Positions 1 through 6,726 of a stretch of 41,911 nt of DNA are shown here, in pieces. Source of the stretch: Acidimicrobiaceae bacterium. Lineage in GTDB: Bacteria; Actinomycetota; Acidimicrobiia; Acidimicrobiales; MedAcidi-G1. The translations under genes were made by a program, and so were the position numbers. Positions within the stretch are counted from its first letter, which is position 1. The number at the start of each line of letters is the position of its first letter. The stretch covers positions 1-41,911 of the forward strand of contig PBSS01000039.1 in the NCBI GenBank assembly GCA_002726315.1, written 5' to 3'. The notes beneath the pieces are model-generated. The model searched no databases. It was not told where the DNA came from and worked only from the letters and a program-made list of their open reading frames with translations.

Positions 1-1930
1 CAATCTGAATCACCAACGGAGCAAACGGACCAGACAAATCAGCAATCGCACCAATCCGCACCACATCCTCAGTCACACCAAAGTCATAAGCAACCGGCGG
101 GGCTGCATATACGCCATCGGTGATGTCGTCATAGGTAATGGTGAACGAATCGGTGAAGTAGCGCTGTGCCAACTCCGTCATCGTGCCGTCGTCAATCATT
201 GCAGTGATAGCGGCGTTGAAGGGTTCTACCAGATCACTGCCCTTGGGGAAGATGAAGGCCAACGGATCGGCCTTGAGCACCTCGTCAACAAGGTCCACGG
301 CGTCGGGGTTCTCTCCCTTGTAGCCGTTACCTGCGACGTCGTCCATGATTACGGCACACACGTCACCGGCAATCATTGCCTGGACAGCGAAGCCGAACTG
401 CTCAAATGCAACCACCCGGCTCTCACCAACAACCTCTAGGGCCACGTCGTAGTTGGTCGTACCGGTCTGGGATCCGACACTGCAGTCGGAAGCTTCCAGA
501 TCCGCTCTGGAGGTGATCTCAGTGCTTCCTTTAGCTACCAGGATCTTCTGGTCAGTGCTGATGTAACTGACCGAGTAGTCCACGATCTTGGCGCGCTCTT
601 CGGTAACAGAGATTCCGTCAGCAGCCATGTCGAACTGGCCCTCCGAGACAGCAACAATCATGCCGTCCCACGCAAATTCCTGGTATTCGGGGACACAACT
701 AATGCGGGCGCAGATCTCGTCGATTGCGTCGTAGTCCCAGCCACCGGCTTCGCCTGTTGTGGCATCGATGTAGTTGAACGGCAGGTAGGCGTTCTCAATG
801 GCGACTGTAACCGTTCGACCGCCTAGATCAGGCATCACTACAGCCCTCTCACCCGGGGTGGTAGGCACAGAGATTGCACCCGACACGATCTTGGCTTTGA
901 GGTCCTCGAGTTCGCCTACGATGTCGTCGATGAAGCCACCGGTCGTGGAGTAGCCGACACCGTCGACAGACAGATCAAAGGTCTGGCCACCGGCAGCGAA
1001 GTTGCCTTCGGCGACTGCCTTGATGGTGTTGAATACAGCTACATCGACACGCTTGAGCATCGACGTGAGGATGTACTCGCGCACCCCTTCGTCGGCAGTG
1101 GTGTACTGGTCTTGGTCGACACCGATAGCCCAGACCTTCGAGCCCGACTCTTCGGAGAACGACTTAGCAGCCTCAAAGAGGCCAGCGCCAGAGCCACCAG
1201 CAGCGTGGTAGATGATGTCGGCGCCCTTTTCAAACATGGACAGGGCGATTTCGCGGCCTCGGTCGGGAGCGTTGAACCCATCGAAGTCAGGTGGCTCAGT
1301 GATGTATTCAGAATGAACCACCGCATCCGGGTTGGTAGCGGCCACACCGGCCAAGAAGCCGGCTTCGAACTTTGTGATCAGGTCTATGTTTACACCACCG
1401 ATGAAGCCGATCGTGTCAACCTGGGTCTTGAGGCCGGCAGCCGCTCCGACAAGGAAGGAACCCTCATGTTCAGCAAAGCCCAGTGAGGCTACGTTTGGTG
1501 CCTCGACCCAGCCGTCGATGATGCCGAAACTGGTATCGGGATACTCGGCCGCAACCTCGGTCATCGTATCGGCGAACAGGAAGCCAACACCGATCACTAG
1601 GTCATTGTCATCAGCTTGAAGTCGCAACAACTCCGCGCGGTTTGATCCGTCGCTATTGGGTGAGGCATCAGAGATGGTTGCTCCCAGCTCGTTCTTGCCT
1701 TGGTCAAGACCCATATAAGCGGAGTCGTTGAAGCCTCCGTCGCCACGGCCTCCAATGTCATACACCATGCCGACGCTTACCGGTTCAGCCGGTGCCTCCG
1801 TTGCCGCTGGTGCCGCTGGTGCCGCTGTTGTAGCTGGTGTCTTGGCTTCTTCCGCGTCACTACCGCAGGCCGAGAAGACCAGGGTTGACCCCAGTACGAC
1901 GGCGAGCAGTCGATGCATTCGCTTATTCAT
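1..1930 (-). CDS. Triple solute-binding lipoprotein: BMP + SBP_bac_3 + Peripla_BP_6 domains (partial, C-terminus off window)
   Basis: The minus-strand frame is open from the ATG at 1930 to base 1, giving 643 visible residues with no stop. Residues 1-22 form a lipoprotein signal with Cys22 in FSAC, followed by an Ala/Pro linker. Residues about 51-357 match the BMP/PnrA family (basic membrane protein, a purine-nucleoside receptor fold), including the hallmark GGFNDSA near residue 65. Residues about 371-590 are a complete SBP_bac_3 (polar amino-acid type) receptor, from VTVAIENAYLPFNYID to QRYFTDSF. From about 623, VVRIGAIADLSGPFAP is the usual start of a LivJ-like Peripla_BP_6 domain, which continues past the window. 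It is presumably a membrane-anchored extracytoplasmic receptor for ABC uptake, but the ligands cannot be read. The start is set by GGAGGGG at 1934-1940 (read on the minus strand). No permease or ATPase gene is visible beside it. The domain calls are clear; the fusion itself is unusual. Confidence 0.88.
   Translation of the reverse strand, partial: MNKRMHRLLAVVLGSTLVFSACGSDAEEAKTPATTAAPAAPAATEAPAEPVSVGMVYDIGGRGDGGFNDSAYMGLDQGKNELGATISDASPNSDGSNRAELLRLQADDNDLVIGVGFLFADTMTEVAAEYPDTSFGIIDGWVEAPNVASLGFAEHEGSFLVGAAAGLKTQVDTIGFIGGVNIDLITKFEAGFLAGVAATNPDAVVHSEYITEPPDFDGFNAPDRGREIALSMFEKGADIIYHAAGGSGAGLFEAAKSFSEESGSKVWAIGVDQDQYTTADEGVREYILTSMLKRVDVAVFNTIKAVAEGNFAAGGQTFDLSVDGVGYSTTGGFIDDIVGELEDLKAKIVSGAISVPTTPGERAVVMPDLGGRTVTVAIENAYLPFNYIDATTGEAGGWDYDAIDEICARISCVPEYQEFAWDGMIVAVSEGQFDMAADGISVTEERAKIVDYSVSYISTDQKILVAKGSTEITSRADLEASDCSVGSQTGTTNYDVALEVVGESRVVAFEQFGFAVQAMIAGDVCAVIMDDVAGNGYKGENPDAVDLVDEVLKADPLAFIFPKGSDLVEPFNAAITAMIDDGTMTELAQRYFTDSFTITYDDITDGVYAAPPVAYDFGVTEDVVRIGAIADLSGPFAPLVIQI
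1803..1829 (-). repeat. Three 9-bp tandem units encoding the Ala/Ala/Pro linker of the receptor fusion
   Basis: gccgctggt occurs twice in a row and a third time with one change (gccgctgtt). In the coding sense this gives repeated Ala-Ala-Pro just after the lipoprotein cysteine, a flexible spacer typical of lipoproteins anchored away from the membrane. Confidence 0.6.
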
Positions 1931-1961
1931 GAACCCCTCCGATATCTCTTCTGTGGAACTG

Positions 1962-1987
1962 CCGCGGTTGGGCTGGCCCAGCCGCGG
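1962..1987 (-). promoter_or_regulatory. Strong GC-rich hairpin in the leader of the receptor-fusion gene
   Basis: Arms at 1962-1973 and 1976-1987 (ccgcggttgggc / gcccagccgcgg) pair over 12 bp with a single G-U wobble and only two unpaired bases between them. It lies about 32 nt upstream of the ATG at 1930 and ahead of the GGAGGGG ribosome site. No T-tract follows on the minus strand, so a simple intrinsic terminator is unlikely. A leader structure or a dyad operator is possible. Confidence 0.5.
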
Positions 1988-2109
1988 GAAGAGAACGGTA
2001 TCGCGCATCCGTTGACAGCGCACAATTTGATGTTGAGTCAGTAAGCCTCTAACAACACCCAATAGGCAGGTAAGGAGACGAAACGTAGACGCAAAGCAGG
2101 GAGTCGAAA

Positions 2110-2199
2110 CTAGCTGTTGCGACCTACGTTTGGCTTACGCCCGTGGTTTGCCTTCTTGCGCCGTGCGTTGACGCGCTTCTTGGAAGTGTGCTTCGACAT
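2110..2199 (-). CDS. Putative ribosomal protein bL37 (29 residues)
   Basis: A 29-residue, very basic protein on the minus strand, ATG at 2199 and TAG at 2110-2112. The stretch RRKKANHGRKPN closely resembles the C-terminal half of actinobacterial bL37 as I remember it (KxANHGKRPN), a small large-subunit protein found in mycobacterial ribosome structures. The N-terminus (MSKHTSKKRVN) differs from the mycobacterial form, and there are a few extra C-terminal residues (VGRNS). No clear Shine-Dalgarno precedes the ATG, so it may be translated from a leaderless or weak-site mRNA. The neighbours (receptor fusion, ychF) give no operon context. The length and composition are far from random coding, and the KANHG-KPN signature is the main evidence. 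The alternative is a chance basic ORF, which I think unlikely. Confidence 0.72.
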   Translation of the reverse strand: MSKHTSKKRVNARRKKANHGRKPNVGRNS

Positions 2200-2329
2200 G
2201 GGGGTGAGGTTACCGGCTGCACCGCCCGGGACCCCCGGATAGCCCCTAGCCTGCTGGTTTCGGGCGGCTCCGGAAGGCCGCCCTTAATAGTCGATCGGCC
2301 TGTGTGAACCGGCAAGTATTGGAGAGTCA

Positions 2330-3403
2330 GTGGAGAGGTTCGGTTTCGTAGGACTCCCTAATGCGGGTAAGTCATCGCTATACAACGCCTTGGCAGGCGG
2401 GGGGGCTCTTGCTGCTCCCTACGCCTTTGCTACGACCGATCCAAACATAGGGATCGCCCGTGTGCCCGACTCACGGCTGTGCAGGCTCGCAAAGATGAGC
2501 AGTTCCACATCTGTGGTGCCGGCAACGGTCCACTTTGCAGATATCGGCGGTCTCGTAGAGGGCGCTTCACAGGGGGAGGGGCTGGGTAACAAGTTCTTGG
2601 CAGGGATCCGGGAGGTGGATGCCATTGTCTTTGTCCTGCGGGCGTTTCGAGACGGTGAGGTTCCAGGCGACTCTGATCCGGTCGCGAATCTGGGAATCGT
2701 TGAGGTGGAGCTGGCGCTTGCAGATCTGGAAACTGCTGAAAGGCAATTGGACAAGTTGCAGCGGGTGTCGAAGGGTGACCCTTCCGTCAACTCCATGGTG
2801 GCTGTTCTTTCGGATGCAGTTGCCCTGCTGGAATCCGGAGTTCCGCTCTACCGTGAAAGGCTTTTTGAGGATGCTCGGGATGAACTTCAGCAGTTCTCCC
2901 TGCTCACCAACAAGCCGGTCCTGGCGATCGTGAATATGGATGAAGAACAGGTGACCGATCCCGAGCCGGTGTTGGCACCGGTACGAGCCGAGTTGGAAGG
3001 TTCTGACGTAATTGGCATGTGTGTGCAGTTGGAGGCCGAGGCTGCCCTCCTAGACGAGGATGACAGGGCTGAGATGCTTGATGGCCTCGGTCTGGGGGAG
3101 GGGGCGCTGCCCAGGTTCGTGCAGGCTGCCTACCACCAACTTGGTCTAAGGACCTTTTTCACTACGGGAGAAAAGGAGACTCGCGCATGGACATTCCGTG
3201 CCGGATCGTCAGCACCCGATTGTGCTGGACGCATCCACACCGACTTTCAACGCGGGTTCATAAGGGCCGAGACCATCAGGTGGGACACACTCATTGAGCA
3301 GGGATCGTGGTCAGTCGCTCGCGAGGCCGGGCTGGTCAAGAGCGAGGGCAAGGACTACCGCCCTGTCGACGGAGATGTGATGGAGTTCCGTTTCAACGTC
3401 TGA
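2330..3403 (+). CDS. ychF: YchF/Obg-like ribosome-binding ATPase
   Basis: 357 residues, close to the usual ~363 for YchF/Ola1 proteins. The P-loop G1 is GLPNAGKSS at residues 8-16. The G3 region is DIGGLVEGASQGEGLGNKF from residue 71. The base-specificity motif is NMDE at 202-205 instead of the NKxD of true GTPases, which is the hallmark of YchF and fits ATP preference. The C-terminal third contains a TGS domain (LRTFFTTGEKETRAW to HTDFQRGFIRAE). These cytosolic proteins bind ribosomes and affect translation and stress responses. The start is GTG at 2330 with GGAGAG about 8 nt upstream. It ends 14 nt before the convergent stop of the queuosine-salvage gene and appears monocistronic. Confidence 0.96.
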   Translation: MERFGFVGLPNAGKSSLYNALAGGGALAAPYAFATTDPNIGIARVPDSRLCRLAKMSSSTSVVPATVHFADIGGLVEGASQGEGLGNKFLAGIREVDAIVFVLRAFRDGEVPGDSDPVANLGIVEVELALADLETAERQLDKLQRVSKGDPSVNSMVAVLSDAVALLESGVPLYRERLFEDARDELQQFSLLTNKPVLAIVNMDEEQVTDPEPVLAPVRAELEGSDVIGMCVQLEAEAALLDEDDRAEMLDGLGLGEGALPRFVQAAYHQLGLRTFFTTGEKETRAWTFRAGSSAPDCAGRIHTDFQRGFIRAETIRWDTLIEQGSWSVAREAGLVKSEGKDYRPVDGDVMEFRFNV

Positions 3404-3417
3404 GTCAGAGCCGCGTT

Positions 3418-4428
3418 TCAGTACATGATGGTGCGGGTCAGGTGGTGTGGTCTAAGGGTTGGGAATGCGGTGTGGTAGATGCTCCACAACCGGAAGTCAA
3501 CCTGGGGTATGACCACTTGCCTGTCAGCGGGACGGATCGCGTTGATTGCATCGGTTAACATTGCAGTGGCAAAAAGGGTGTGTGCACGGATCTCGATCTC
3601 CTCGTCGGAGTCCCTGGGGATGAGCACCTGATCTGCGATTCGGTTCTCTAGTTCTTCACTGAATTCGAGAATGCTCATGGCGTCAAGGGCGATAGGCAAG
3701 ATGTAGTCGGCGAAGGCACTCATGTTGTCAAGGTCGCGGATCGACAGGGCCCCGGTCTCTGAGAGGGCCACGTGAAGAGACCAGAGGCAGAGTTGGCCCA
3801 GTTTGTAGAAGATGACAGGTTCATCGTTGTAGCTACTTGTGTCAGCAAACCTAGGAAACTCGGTCGTAAGCCTCTCCAGTAGCCCGTTCCCGCCGGCATA
3901 GGCGGCGGGTTCACAGGATTGGACGAAGTTGTGGAACCGACCGTCGTACCTCTCAACTAGCACCTTGCCGATCTCGTTGAGAATCTGTGAACGTTCCTCA
4001 AGCATCGGCATCTCGATATTGCCCTCGAATATCACAGCAAGGTCGGCTGCCGTTACGTCGGCGAGGAAACCTCCCTCGAAGATGGGTGTGCCGTTCCGGT
4101 GAGACTGGTGGATCCTGGCAAACATTGCCTCGGCGTCAGCCCACGTTTTTCCCATGTAGTTGGTCTCGAACCGCTCACCGGACTCGAAGTCTGTGTACGC
4201 GAAGTTGAGCGACGATGTCAACAGGGTGGCATCGATGATGGTGCAGGGGTCAGGTCCGAAGTTGAATGGCCCCTCCACCGACCCGCTGGGTGGGGCGAAT
4301 TCTTCATAGGCCATCCAAAGTGCTACCCGGTTAACTGCCTCCTCTGATGTATGGACGTGCGCAGACGATTTGACCACCCCCAGGACGGACTGGAGTACTG
4401 GCCTATCCCAGGCACTGATTCGGTTCAT
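3418..4428 (-). CDS. Queuosine salvage protein, DUF2419/QNG1-like (queuosine-5'-phosphate N-glycosidase)
   Basis: 336 residues, the usual size for the DUF2419/QNG1 family, which cleaves queuosine 5'-phosphate to free the base queuine for tRNA modification. Family landmarks appear in order: W-D...FARIHQSHRNGTPIFEGGF, the acidic IFEGNIEMPMLEERSQILNEIG, FPRFADTSSYNDEPVIFYK, FADYILPIALDAM, the strongly conserved EIEIRAHTL, and a final DFRLWSIYH. Two usually invariant motifs are altered: KRAQ reads KLGQ (in FYKLGQL), and the residues after FADY read ILP instead of RVP, so it belongs to a divergent branch. It is divergent from a PfkB kinase 118 bp away, and that kinase could supply the phosphorylated substrate. 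A different N-glycosidase activity is possible; family membership is likely. Confidence 0.8.
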   Translation of the reverse strand: MNRISAWDRPVLQSVLGVVKSSAHVHTSEEAVNRVALWMAYEEFAPPSGSVEGPFNFGPDPCTIIDATLLTSSLNFAYTDFESGERFETNYMGKTWADAEAMFARIHQSHRNGTPIFEGGFLADVTAADLAVIFEGNIEMPMLEERSQILNEIGKVLVERYDGRFHNFVQSCEPAAYAGGNGLLERLTTEFPRFADTSSYNDEPVIFYKLGQLCLWSLHVALSETGALSIRDLDNMSAFADYILPIALDAMSILEFSEELENRIADQVLIPRDSDEEIEIRAHTLFATAMLTDAINAIRPADRQVVIPQVDFRLWSIYHTAFPTLRPHHLTRTIMY

Positions 4429-4546
4429 TCTGATTCTCCTTGTGTTCTGGTTCTGTTGGAGTGCCTGGAGGTCTGTACTCGTTGCCTCATACTTCTTGCC
4501 GGTATTCTCCGATTGGAAGTTCTGTCTAGTTCAGGAGTAACTGACA

Positions 4547-5479
4547 ATGCTGGTTGGAGAGGTTGATTCCGTTGGCCATGTATTGGTGGTCGGATCCACG
4601 ATGATCGATCTGGTTGCCTACACGCAGCGGGTTCCGGAAGCCGGCGAGACGATTGTGGGTGACAGTTTCCAGATGGGCTTCGGTGGAAAGGGGGCAAACC
4701 AGGCGGCAATGGCGGCTCTGGTCGGTGCCAGGGTCACGATGGTCAATGCTGTCGGCGATGATTCCTACGGGGAGATGACTATTCAGAATCTCGGCTCCTT
4801 TGGAGTCGACACTGGATTCGTCCATGTCGTTCCTGGTGCGAGCGGTGTAGCCCCTATCTGGGTTGAACGCGATGGGGCCAACAGGATCGTTATTGTTCCC
4901 GGTGCAAACAACGGTTTGACTGCCGAGATGGCTGCCGATGCTGTCGGTTCATTTGATGACTTGTCGGTGGTGGTCGGGCAACTCGAGGTTCCTCAGGCTG
5001 CCACTACAGCAGGTTTTGGTGAGGCCCGCTCTCGAGGAGTGTTGACTGTTCTGAACCCGGCACCTGCAACTGAACTGGACCCGGATCTTCTGGCAGTGAC
5101 TGATTGGCTCATTCCCAACGAGATCGAGTTTGGGTTCTTGGCCGGGGGTGTACAACCTGAGGATGCCTTCCTTGTGGAATACGCTGATCGGACCGGTACT
5201 CGGTTGTTGGTGACTCTGGGAGGGGACGGTGTCGCAATGGTGGGAGTAGATGGCTCCGTATCCAGATTTCCAGCCGACATGGTTGAGCCAGTCGATACAA
5301 CGGGAGCCGGTGACGCGTTCGTGGGTTCGTTTGTAGCGGGTCTGGCAGTAGGCCTCGATGAAGTGTCCGCCATCAGGCTGGGGATGAAGTGTGCCGGTGA
5401 GAGTGTTACCCGTCCCGGAACCCAGGCGTCGTTTCCTTCAAGAGAGCGCTGCGCGGAGATCTTGGCTTCCGGTTCCTGA
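4547..5479 (+). CDS. rbsK: PfkB-family ribokinase-like kinase (ribokinase, or candidate queuosine kinase)
   Basis: 310 residues, typical for ribokinase. The N-terminal substrate signature MGFGGKGANQAA is at residues 43-54, Asp21 sits in the first sugar-binding loop, and the C-terminal anion-hole and catalytic-base motif DTTGAGDAF is at 250-258 with Asp256 as the expected base. The reaction is ATP-dependent phosphorylation of the 5'-OH of ribose or a ribonucleoside. ATG at 4547 follows CAGGAG at 4532-4537. It is divergent from the QNG1-like gene. As I recall, a kinase of this family encoded next to a bacterial QNG1 converts queuosine to queuosine 5'-phosphate, the QNG1 substrate, so queuosine kinase is a real alternative to ribokinase. 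No ribose transporter is nearby. Family certain, substrate uncertain. Confidence 0.85.
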   Translation: MLVGEVDSVGHVLVVGSTMIDLVAYTQRVPEAGETIVGDSFQMGFGGKGANQAAMAALVGARVTMVNAVGDDSYGEMTIQNLGSFGVDTGFVHVVPGASGVAPIWVERDGANRIVIVPGANNGLTAEMAADAVGSFDDLSVVVGQLEVPQAATTAGFGEARSRGVLTVLNPAPATELDPDLLAVTDWLIPNEIEFGFLAGGVQPEDAFLVEYADRTGTRLLVTLGGDGVAMVGVDGSVSRFPADMVEPVDTTGAGDAFVGSFVAGLAVGLDEVSAIRLGMKCAGESVTRPGTQASFPSRERCAEILASGS

Positions 5480-5508
5480 GTAGTGTCGATGGCATCTACG
5501 CTGCCAAC

Positions 5509-5838
5509 ATGGCTTGGTTGGTCTGTGGTGATCAGGTGATGGCCAGCTTGGAATTGGTTGAATCTCGAGTAGAGCGTTGTAGAGCCCTTCTAGGCCGCGA
5601 TGGTATCGAGGGAGCGCTCCTTGTGAAGCCAGCTGGTCATGCCCACACCGTCGGAATGAGGTTCTCCATAGATGTCGCATATCTAGATTCCGACATGAGG
5701 GTGCTGCGTGTGACGACCATGGGCCCCAACCGCGTCGGACGACATGTCAGAGGAGCACGCTCCATCCTTGAGGCTGAGTCTGGTTCCTTCGAGCGGTGGG
5801 GCCTGCAGGTTGGTGATGAACTGACGGTACGGACGTGA
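5509..5838 (+). CDS. DUF192 family small protein
   Basis: 109 residues if translated from ATG 5509; an alternative ATG at 5538 would give 100 residues and starts closer to the conserved region. It contains the DUF192 core: ALLGRDGIEGALLVKP, then HTVGMRFSIDVAYLDSDMRVLRV, and the closing AESGSFERWGLQVGDELTVRT. DUF192 proteins are small beta-rich proteins of unknown biochemical role. Many are exported, but this one has no signal peptide and matches the short actinobacterial type. It starts 30 nt after the kinase stop, and its TGA overlaps the GTG of rsmI (GTGA), so it is probably co-transcribed and translationally coupled with rsmI. Confidence 0.82.
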   Translation: MAWLVCGDQVMASLELVESRVERCRALLGRDGIEGALLVKPAGHAHTVGMRFSIDVAYLDSDMRVLRVTTMGPNRVGRHVRGARSILEAESGSFERWGLQVGDELTVRT

Positions 5839-6674
5839 GTGCCTCGCTGGGGGCTGGGTTACTCACCCTCGTAGCTACCCCTATAGGCAACCTAGGCGAT
5901 CTATCACCGAGGGCCGTTGAGGTGTTGTCCGGAGCGAATCTCGTTGCCTGTGAAGACACCCGCCGGACAGGCCGCTTGCTGAGTCACGCCGGGATCACGG
6001 GATCTGACTTGTTGAGAGTCGATCAACATACTGAGGAGAGAGCGGCCGACACGGTCATTGGCCGCCTTGCTGAAGGAGCGGCCGTGGCAGTCGTGACCGA
6101 TGCCGGAACGCCGGGGATCTCTGATCCCGGCGAGAGGTTGGTGCAGAGGGTCCTGGAGGCGGGCTTTGAGGTGTCTGTGGTTCCCGGACCGTCGGCACCC
6201 GTGGCGGCCCTGGTTGTCAGTGGTTTGTCGACCACGCGATGGTGCATGGAGGGGTTCTTGCCACGGGGCGGTGCTGCCCGCGCTGGGAGGTTGGCCGAGT
6301 TGGCCATCGAAGAGCGCACGATGGTGCTATTCGAATCACCACACCGTCTAGAGGGGACCCTCAGCGACCTAACTGAGGCTTTTGGTGGCCAACGGCCAAT
6401 CGCTGTGGTACGTGAAGTCACAAAGCTCCATGAGGAGGTCTGGAGGGGGACCCTGTCAGAAGCATTGGACTGGATCGCGACACCCGTGAAGGGTGAGATT
6501 GTCTTGGTTGTTGGCGGTGCCCCACCGACTGATGGGGCCGATGACGAACGCATTTGCACCTTGCTAGCTGAGGCGAAAAGCACCGGTGCATCAACGCGCG
6601 ATGCAGCCGAGGAAGTTGCCAGACGGCTCGGGGTCTCCCGCAGGCGTGCTTACAGATTGGCCCTGGAGCTGTAG
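5835..6674 (+). CDS. rsmI: 16S rRNA (cytidine-1402-2'-O)-methyltransferase RsmI
   Basis: 279 residues, normal for RsmI, a tetrapyrrole-methylase-fold enzyme that uses S-adenosylmethionine to 2'-O-methylate C1402 in the ribosomal P site. Family motifs in order: LVATPIGNLGDLSPRAVEVL at the N-terminus, CEDTRRTGRLL, VVTDAGTPGISDPGERL, VVPGPSAPVAALVVSGL, MEGFLPRGG and FESPHRL. The C-terminal basic region (RDAAEEVARRLGVSRRRAYRL) matches the usual helix-turn-helix-like tail. The GTG start at 5835 overlaps the DUF192 stop. metG follows 52 nt downstream in the same direction. Confidence 0.96.
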   Translation: MSASLGAGLLTLVATPIGNLGDLSPRAVEVLSGANLVACEDTRRTGRLLSHAGITGSDLLRVDQHTEERAADTVIGRLAEGAAVAVVTDAGTPGISDPGERLVQRVLEAGFEVSVVPGPSAPVAALVVSGLSTTRWCMEGFLPRGGAARAGRLAELAIEERTMVLFESPHRLEGTLSDLTEAFGGQRPIAVVREVTKLHEEVWRGTLSEALDWIATPVKGEIVLVVGGAPPTDGADDERICTLLAEAKSTGASTRDAAEEVARRLGVSRRRAYRLALEL

Positions 6675-6726
6675 GTCTACTGGACGCTTGTTCAGGAGAA
6701 TGTGCCCAGCGGTAGCCTCGTAGGCC

